Of a DNA stretch of 36,869 nt, positions 32,170 to 36,869 are shown piece by piece. The first letter of the stretch is position 1. Each line of letters opens with the position of its first letter. The notes beneath the pieces were generated by a model that saw only the letters and a list, made by a program, of their open reading frames with translations, ran no database searches and was not told where the DNA came from. The DNA is from JBDHBD01 sp039586095 (lineage in GTDB: Bacteria > Gemmatimonadota > Gemmatimonadetes > Palauibacterales > Palauibacteraceae), in NCBI GenBank assembly GCA_039586095.1, contig JBDHLB010000018.1:1-36869 (forward strand), given 5' to 3'. The position numbers were made by a program, and so were the translations under genes.

Positions 32170-33065
32170 AGACCTTTCCGGTCAAGTGCTCAGTGGGCTT
32201 GTCTCTCGCCCCAAGTCTGAACCGGGCCCCACGGCTCGCGGTCATACCAGGCCTCCTCTTCGTATCGCTTCTGGCCGTCTCGGCCAGTTTGATTCTGCCG
32301 GCGGGCGTCACCGCGCAGGCCGCGTTCTCGCACGAGAGTCACGAACGGCTCGAATGTGAGCGCTGCCACGGCACGGGGCGCGCGACCGTGACATCGGAGC
32401 GCGGCTGGTGCGCCGATTGCCACCGGGCGGAGGGCGGGGGCCCGAGAGTGGAGGCCACGGCGGATGCGAGACGCGTCGGTCAGTTCCGGCATGAAAGCCA
32501 CAGCCCGATCGAGTGCGAGGCCTGCCACGCGCGCGGAGCCGGGATGCAGACGGGATCGGCCGGGCGCGAGTGGTGCGCCGGCTGCCACCACGAGCGGGCG
32601 AGCTTCGCGCAGTGTACGGGGTGCCACACGCTGAGCTCCGTGCGTCCCGGACCGCTCGAGGTATCCCAGACCTTCGGCTTCGAGGGAGGTCCGGCCGAGC
32701 GGCAACTTTCCTTCGAACATGCACGGCACGCCGAACTGTCGTGCGGCACCTGCCACCTAGACGCGATCGGCTTCGCGGTGAAAGGCGACTGCGAGACCTG
32801 CCATTCCGCGCACCACTACGCCGACAGCGAGTGTACCGCCTGCCACGTGAAGCCGGCCAAGGGCGTACATCCGGTCGAGGTGCACGGGGCAGGGTGTGGC
32901 GGTGCCGGGTGCCACGACCCCGAGCGGATCGAGGTGGATCGGGAGGCGCTGGCCGGTTCGCGGAACCTGTGTCTCGCCTGCCACACGGATCAGAGCCGGC
33001 ACCAGCCGGGCGAGGTGTGCGCCGGCTGTCACCTGCCGGGCATGGCCGTGTCGACTACGCCATAG
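32166..33065 (+). CDS. Eleven-heme periplasmic cytochrome c (ten CxxCH plus one CX4CH)
   Basis: A 299-residue exported cytochrome, one heme motif per 27 residues. A long signal or uncleaved anchor (hydrophobic 28-46, then VTAQA) is followed by CxxCH at 64, 82, 117, 137, 150, 193, 209, 223, 269 and 285 and CGGAGCH (CX4CH) at 244-250. Three repeats of the form F-x-H-x2-H-x4-C-x2-CH (at about 54, 107 and 183) are cytochrome c7/c3-like units, where the first His provides the distal ligand of a neighbouring heme. GTG 32166 overlaps the cytochrome b stop (GTGA), so this is the last gene of the Rieske/b operon and probably the electron acceptor or exit subunit. It is convergent with the c/b fusion gene, 39 bases away. 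Confidence 0.93.
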   Translation: MKTFPVKCSVGLSLAPSLNRAPRLAVIPGLLFVSLLAVSASLILPAGVTAQAAFSHESHERLECERCHGTGRATVTSERGWCADCHRAEGGGPRVEATADARRVGQFRHESHSPIECEACHARGAGMQTGSAGREWCAGCHHERASFAQCTGCHTLSSVRPGPLEVSQTFGFEGGPAERQLSFEHARHAELSCGTCHLDAIGFAVKGDCETCHSAHHYADSECTACHVKPAKGVHPVEVHGAGCGGAGCHDPERIEVDREALAGSRNLCLACHTDQSRHQPGEVCAGCHLPGMAVSTTP

Positions 33066-33104
33066 CCTCCGCCGAGGCGTGGGCGCTGGTATGCGCAACC
33101 ACCG

Positions 33105-35279
33105 CTACGCCGTGAGCAGCGCCCACAGCATGAGGGCGATCAACGTCATCCCGATGATCGCCGCGATGATCCCCAGCACGCTCGCCCACAGATAGGCCGT
33201 CTGGGTGGGCGGGTCGACGACCAGCTCCTCCAAGCGGCCCTCGCTCCGAAGCCGCTCCAGCTCCAGCGGGTGCTCCTCCTCCATGTACTCGACGGTTGCG
33301 CGTCCCGTGAACATCACCAGGTCGACCGGGAACTTGTCGGGCCGCCAGTGCACGTTGAAGAAGTGGGCCGAGAAGATGATGCCGGCAGCCAGCAGCGCCT
33401 CGATTCCGTGTACGATGGTCGCCACGTTGAACCACCAACCGGGCAGCACCTGCGTCACGAGATTCGGGAACCACAGCAGCAGACCCGTGCCCCCGATGAT
33501 CGTGACGCCCCATACCTCGCCCCAGTAGTCGAACTTGTCCATGTAGGTCCAGCGGTCGAACTTCGGCCGCTCGCCCCGGAAGAAGAACCAGCGGAACATC
33601 TGCCCGATGTCCTGGAAGTCCTTCTTGCGGGGGGCCATCGAATCGGGCCCGCGGAAGAAGCTCGCGCGGTTCGGGCTCCGCCAGATCCGTATCGACAGGT
33701 GGATGACGTGCCCGAAGAAGTAGCCGAAGGTGATCACGGCGCAGATCCTGTGGATGCCGGCCGCCGCCTCCGTGCCGCCGAACAATCCCATGAGCAACTG
33801 GGCCCACCCCGTCTCGGGGAACAGGAGCGGCGTTCCCGTGGCCACCAGCCCGAAGAACGACACGATGATCATGGCGTGGAACACGCGGTGCATGAGCTGG
33901 AAGCGCATGAGGTACGGTCCCTCGCCCCGATCGGAGGCCGACAGGGTCCGCCTCCACGCTCCTGGAATGCCGTGGGTCTCGCCGCGGAAGCGGCCGAGAG
34001 TCAACCGGGTGAACCACAGCCCCGTATGCACGCCGAAGAACGTCCACACGCCGCCCAGCAGTGACAGCATGAGCACGCGCGCCCACCACAGCACGGGGTA
34101 GTTCTCGCGGTCCTTCGGATCGCCGTGCGCGTAATACTGAACGAAGTTGGCGTTCGATTCCTCGTGACACTGCCCGCAGGTCGCGATGATGTTGTCCGCG
34201 TGGACCGAGGACAGCGGGTCCGTGGGCGCGCGCGTGTCGTGTGGCGGGTGGCAGTCGGCGCATTTGGCGACGATGTCGTTGCCCAGCGCCGTCGTCTGCC
34301 CGTGATAGGTGTCGAAGTACGTCTCGTAGACACGTTCGTGACACGTCCCGCACTCCTCCACCGTGCCGATCCTCCACACGGCCGTCGTGTCGGAGACCAG
34401 CTTGTGGCCGGGGTGGCAGTCGTTGCACACCGGGGCCAGGTGGCCTTCATCGTCGTACCCGCCCGCCGTATGGACCAGCGTGTCACCCGATAGCAGGGCC
34501 AGCCCGTGGAAGCTCTCGAGATACACCTCCTCAATCCCCAGATGGCACTTCGAGCAGGTGACGGCGATGTTTTGACGGCTGAGCGTGGAGGCGGCCGAGT
34601 CGGGCGGAAAAATGGAGTGCGAGCTGTGGCAGTCGTTGCAGGTCGCCACTATCTGCAACCCCGCGCGCACCTGCGCGGCCCCGTGCACCGTCTCGTGCCA
34701 CCGGGCAGCCGCGATGCGACCGACCGAATCCTCGGGCGCCGAGTAGCGCCGCTCGATCATCGCGGGGTCCGCATGGCAGCCCGCGCACACCCGGTCGACG
34801 TTCAGCGCGTGCGTCGGCGACCGACGATCCTGCGCGTGAAAGGAGAGCAGGTACTCCGCTTCGATCGCCGCGTGGCACTCGCCGCACGACACGGCCCGCT
34901 CATCCGTACGGTGCGGATATCCGGCTCCGTGCTCCGGGTGACAGCTGGAGCAGGAGAGAGAGGCGTGATCGGAATCGCGGATCTGCGCGCTTGCCACGAG
35001 CAGCGCCGCGTCGCCTTCGGGCGAGTCGGTCCTGCCTTCTAGGAAGAAGGCGTCGGCGTGGCACTTGTCGCATTCCGCGTCGTCGTGAGCCGGTGGCTGC
35101 TGGGCGAGGGCAGTGCGTGCGGCGGCCCGGGCGGCGGTGTCCTGGGCCAGGGCGGTGCGACCCGACGACGCTCCCATGGCGAGCAAGAGCAGAAAGCCCG
35201 CCCGCAAGAAACGGAGAGAATCCGTCAGAATCCGCCTTCGATACGAGCCGCCACGCTCCTTCATGCCCGAGTCAGCCAT
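33105..35279 (-). CDS. CbcL-like fusion: ten-heme cytochrome c plus membrane cytochrome b
   Basis: A 724-residue quinol-linked electron-transfer protein. After a signal peptide (about 21-46) come ten CxxCH motifs at residues 70, 110, 132, 165, 214, 242, 285, 310, 340 and 368. A membrane helix (400-424) leads into a cytochrome b domain of the HyaC/FdnI type with helices at about 466-487, 508-530, 588-606, 618-642 and 695-722. Likely b-heme ligands are His464/His467, His510, His524 or His527, His624 and His639 or His644. The architecture matches Geobacter CbcL, which passes electrons from menaquinol to periplasmic cytochromes; homology beyond architecture was not tested. ATG 35279 has AGAGG nearby upstream. 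The neighbouring genes encode the same protein split in two. Confidence 0.92.
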   Translation of the reverse strand: MADSGMKERGGSYRRRILTDSLRFLRAGFLLLLAMGASSGRTALAQDTAARAAARTALAQQPPAHDDAECDKCHADAFFLEGRTDSPEGDAALLVASAQIRDSDHASLSCSSCHPEHGAGYPHRTDERAVSCGECHAAIEAEYLLSFHAQDRRSPTHALNVDRVCAGCHADPAMIERRYSAPEDSVGRIAAARWHETVHGAAQVRAGLQIVATCNDCHSSHSIFPPDSAASTLSRQNIAVTCSKCHLGIEEVYLESFHGLALLSGDTLVHTAGGYDDEGHLAPVCNDCHPGHKLVSDTTAVWRIGTVEECGTCHERVYETYFDTYHGQTTALGNDIVAKCADCHPPHDTRAPTDPLSSVHADNIIATCGQCHEESNANFVQYYAHGDPKDRENYPVLWWARVLMLSLLGGVWTFFGVHTGLWFTRLTLGRFRGETHGIPGAWRRTLSASDRGEGPYLMRFQLMHRVFHAMIIVSFFGLVATGTPLLFPETGWAQLLMGLFGGTEAAAGIHRICAVITFGYFFGHVIHLSIRIWRSPNRASFFRGPDSMAPRKKDFQDIGQMFRWFFFRGERPKFDRWTYMDKFDYWGEVWGVTIIGGTGLLLWFPNLVTQVLPGWWFNVATIVHGIEALLAAGIIFSAHFFNVHWRPDKFPVDLVMFTGRATVEYMEEEHPLELERLRSEGRLEELVVDPPTQTAYLWASVLGIIAAIIGMTLIALMLWALLTA

Positions 35280-35292
35280 CGTCTATCCTCTC

Positions 35293-35317
35293 ACGCGCGG
35301 TTCACCCGTCCGCGCGT
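35293..35317 (-). other. Intercistronic stem-loop before the c/b fusion gene
   Basis: A perfect 8-bp stem (ACGCGCGG / CCGCGCGT) with a nine-base loop lies in the 82-base gap between the split cytochrome b gene and the fusion gene, just upstream of the latter's ribosome binding site. No T-run follows on the minus strand, so it is not an intrinsic terminator. It could stabilise or process the mRNA. Confidence 0.45.
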
Positions 35318-35361
35318 CTCTCGCAAGTCGCCCAGTGGCTATGATGCGCTACCATTTCCTC

Positions 35362-36303
35362 CTAGTGCAGCAAGATCGTCCAGATGACCGTCGCGACGGT
35401 CAGGATACCAAGCCCCAGCGCTCCGAATCCCAGCACGAGCGACCACACGTAATACGAACGGTCGGCCGGGGGAGCCTCCAGCTCGCCCAGCCTCCCCTCT
35501 TCGAGTAATCGCTGGTACTCGAGGGGATGCTCCTCCCTCATGTACTCAGCCGTGGCCCGTCCGGTGAAGATCACCAGGTCGATCGGGAACTTCTCCGGCC
35601 GCAGGTGCACGTTGAAGAAGTGGATGGTGAAGATGAAGCCGAGCGCCAGGAGCGCCTCGTCGCCGTGCACGATCGTTGCCACGTTGAACACCCAACCCGG
35701 CAGGAGGCCGGCAAAGAACTCGGGGAACCACAGCATCACGCCCGAGCCTCCGATGATCGCGACGCCCCAGAATACCGCCCAATAGTCGAACTTCTCCATG
35801 TAGCTGAACCGATCGAACTGTGGCCGGGGGCCCTGCCCGAGGTACCACTTGAACTGCGCGACCACGTCCTGGAGGTCCTTGAGCCGGGGCACCATGGTGT
35901 TCGGACCCGTGAAGAAGCCCTTCCTGTCTTCGCTCTTCCAGAAGCGGTACGCGACCGTCCCAATGTGCGTGAAGAAGTAGAAGAACGTGATGATCGCGCA
36001 GAAGCGGTGGATGAGTCCGGCGGCCTGGAACCCGCCGAACACGCGCACCATCTGACGGGCCCACGGGGCGTAAGAGAAGTGGAGCGGGATCTCGGTCAAG
36101 ACCAGCCCGAAGAACGAGAACACCATCAATCCGTGGAGCACCCGGTCCAGCCGCGAGAAGCGCCACAGCATCGGCCCTTCGCCGCGCTCCGAGACGGCGA
36201 TAGGACGCGGCGAATGGGATGGGGCATCGGCCCGGAGGGGCGTCACCGGCCCCTCGACTCTCTCCGCCGGGCGGGCGGTCGCCGGTTCGGCGGGCCCGTT
36301 CAT
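35362..36303 (-). CDS. Membrane cytochrome b, stand-alone paralog of the fusion's b domain
   Basis: A 313-residue diheme-type cytochrome b with a Pro/Ala-rich N-terminal tail (1-40) and helices near 55-76, 95-118, 178-196, 205-232 and 288-312. It aligns without large gaps to residues 448-724 of the neighbouring fusion. Both share SERGEGP/SDRGEGP, LDRVLHG/MHRVFHA, KFDYW, WFNVATIVHG/VFNVATIVHG and HFFNVH-RP-KFP-DLV-FTGRAT-EYM-EEHPLE. Candidate heme ligands His57, His99 and His113 are kept. ATG 36303 overlaps the upstream cytochrome c stop (ATGA), so c and b parts are made as two coupled polypeptides. It would accept electrons from quinol and feed the c-type partner. Confidence 0.92.
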   Translation of the reverse strand: MNGPAEPATARPAERVEGPVTPLRADAPSHSPRPIAVSERGEGPMLWRFSRLDRVLHGLMVFSFFGLVLTEIPLHFSYAPWARQMVRVFGGFQAAGLIHRFCAIITFFYFFTHIGTVAYRFWKSEDRKGFFTGPNTMVPRLKDLQDVVAQFKWYLGQGPRPQFDRFSYMEKFDYWAVFWGVAIIGGSGVMLWFPEFFAGLLPGWVFNVATIVHGDEALLALGFIFTIHFFNVHLRPEKFPIDLVIFTGRATAEYMREEHPLEYQRLLEEGRLGELEAPPADRSYYVWSLVLGFGALGLGILTVATVIWTILLH

Positions 36304-36869
36304 GAACCGCTCTTGTCGCTGTCGGCACTGCGGTCCGACTCGGAGGCCGCCCGCCGGTGTCTACGACGCGCCTTGTAGCCGTCCAGACCCAGCCGACCCA
36401 GCCACATGGCCGTGTGCAGGCCAAAGAAGGCGAACACGCCCCCCAGCAGCGTCGACATGAAGATCCACGTCCAGTAGAGCCTCGGATATCCTTCCCGGTC
36501 CTTGTGGTCGCCGTGGGAGTAGTACAACGCGAAATTCTCGGTCGATGCCGGATGGCACTGTCCGCAGGTGGCGACCAGGTTGGCGGGGTGCACGGACGAT
36601 CGCTCATCGTCGGGTGGGAACATGGCGTGCGGGGTGTGGCAGTCGCTGCATTTCGCAGTCATCCCGTACCCGAGCCTCGTCACCTTGCCGTGATAGGTCT
36701 CGAAGTACGTCTCGTACAGGTCCTCGTGGCAGTCACCGCACTCGTCCACGACCCCGATGAACCACTCGTCGGTCGTGGCGCGAACCATTCTGTGGGACGA
36801 ATGACAGTCGGCACATACGGGGGCCGGTCGACCGTTGGGGGCCGTCCTCCCCTCGCGGTAGGCGACGCC
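36300..36869 (-). CDS. Multiheme cytochrome c with C-terminal membrane helix (5' end beyond window)
   Basis: The frame is open to the right edge, so the true start is outside; 189 residues are visible. An internal ATG at 36788 is not the start, because the open frame upstream already contains a CADCH heme motif. Four CxxCH motifs are visible: CADCH, CGDCH, CSDCH and CGQCH. A helix (YWTWIFMSTLLGGVFAFFGLHTAMW) and a basic/Ser-rich cytoplasmic tail end the protein. It aligns closely with residues about 285-427 of the fusion protein (CHE-YETYF-TYHG, SSVH--N--ATCGQCH, YY-HGD-KDRE-YP). It is thus the c-type half of a split CbcL-like pair with the overlapping downstream cytochrome b. Confidence 0.9.
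   Translation of the reverse strand, partial: GVAYREGRTAPNGRPAPVCADCHSSHRMVRATTDEWFIGVVDECGDCHEDLYETYFETYHGKVTRLGYGMTAKCSDCHTPHAMFPPDDERSSVHPANLVATCGQCHPASTENFALYYSHGDHKDREGYPRLYWTWIFMSTLLGGVFAFFGLHTAMWLGRLGLDGYKARRRHRRAASESDRSADSDKSGS

Noticed and set aside
1..36869. CRISPR arrays, tRNA/rRNA genes, insertion sequences or prophage genes
   Set aside because: No regular repeats, tRNA-like cloverleaf, transposase or phage proteins were recognised on either strand by eye. A covariance-model scan was not possible.

Overview
The window comes from a GC-rich Gram-negative (two-membrane) bacterium. Evidence is a TolC/RND tripartite pump, a System I (Ccm) cytochrome c maturation cluster, Tat signals and lipoprotein signals. 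Many genes start with GTG, one with TTG, usually behind a strong AGGAGG-type ribosome binding site. The mix of Ccm genes, very heme-rich cytochromes and a Rieske protein of the low-potential menaquinol type would fit Gemmatimonadota, Acidobacteriota or a similar phylum. No marker gene is present, so this placement is a guess.

Layout. (1) 1-3597: a cut-off universal stress protein (-), an orphan sigma-54 activator, a ZIP metal transporter and an orphan NarL-type regulator (+). (2) 3648-6431: aconitase AcnA (+). (3) 6501-10168: ccmE-ccmF-ccmG-ccmH (-). (4) 10273-16971: an ArsR-family repressor (-) divergent from a TolC/adaptor/RND efflux operon (+) that ends in a small PII-like protein. A perfect 16-bp palindrome lies over the efflux promoter. 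(5) 16950-27102: a ten-gene [NiFe]-hydrogenase operon (-), in transcription order hyaA, hyaB, hyaC, hyaD, hypA, hypB, hypF, hypC, hypD, hypE. (6) 27555-33065 (+): an eight-heme lipoprotein cytochrome with its own terminator, then an operon of membrane-anchored multiheme cytochrome, Rieske protein, cytochrome b and eleven-heme cytochrome. (7) 33105-36869 (-): a ten-heme c/cytochrome b fusion, preceded in the same operon by a split version of the same protein that runs off the right edge.

How it may work together (inference). Hydrogenase HyaAB oxidises H2 at the outer face of the inner membrane and passes electrons through cytochrome b HyaC to menaquinone. Menaquinol is then oxidised by the Rieske/cytochrome b complex, whose usual small cytochrome c is replaced by two multiheme cytochromes, and/or by the CbcL-like c/b proteins. 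Electrons then enter a periplasmic multiheme pool. The visible genes carry 40 CxxCH motifs, two CX4CH motifs and one possible CX8CH motif, so the nearby Ccm genes make sense. No porin-cytochrome conduit or terminal reductase is visible, so the final acceptor is unknown.

Most unusual points: the multiheme Rieske/b complex facing a hydrogenase operon; a HypA that has cleanly lost its zinc domain; the side-by-side fused and split c/b proteins; and the PII-like protein at the end of the efflux operon.
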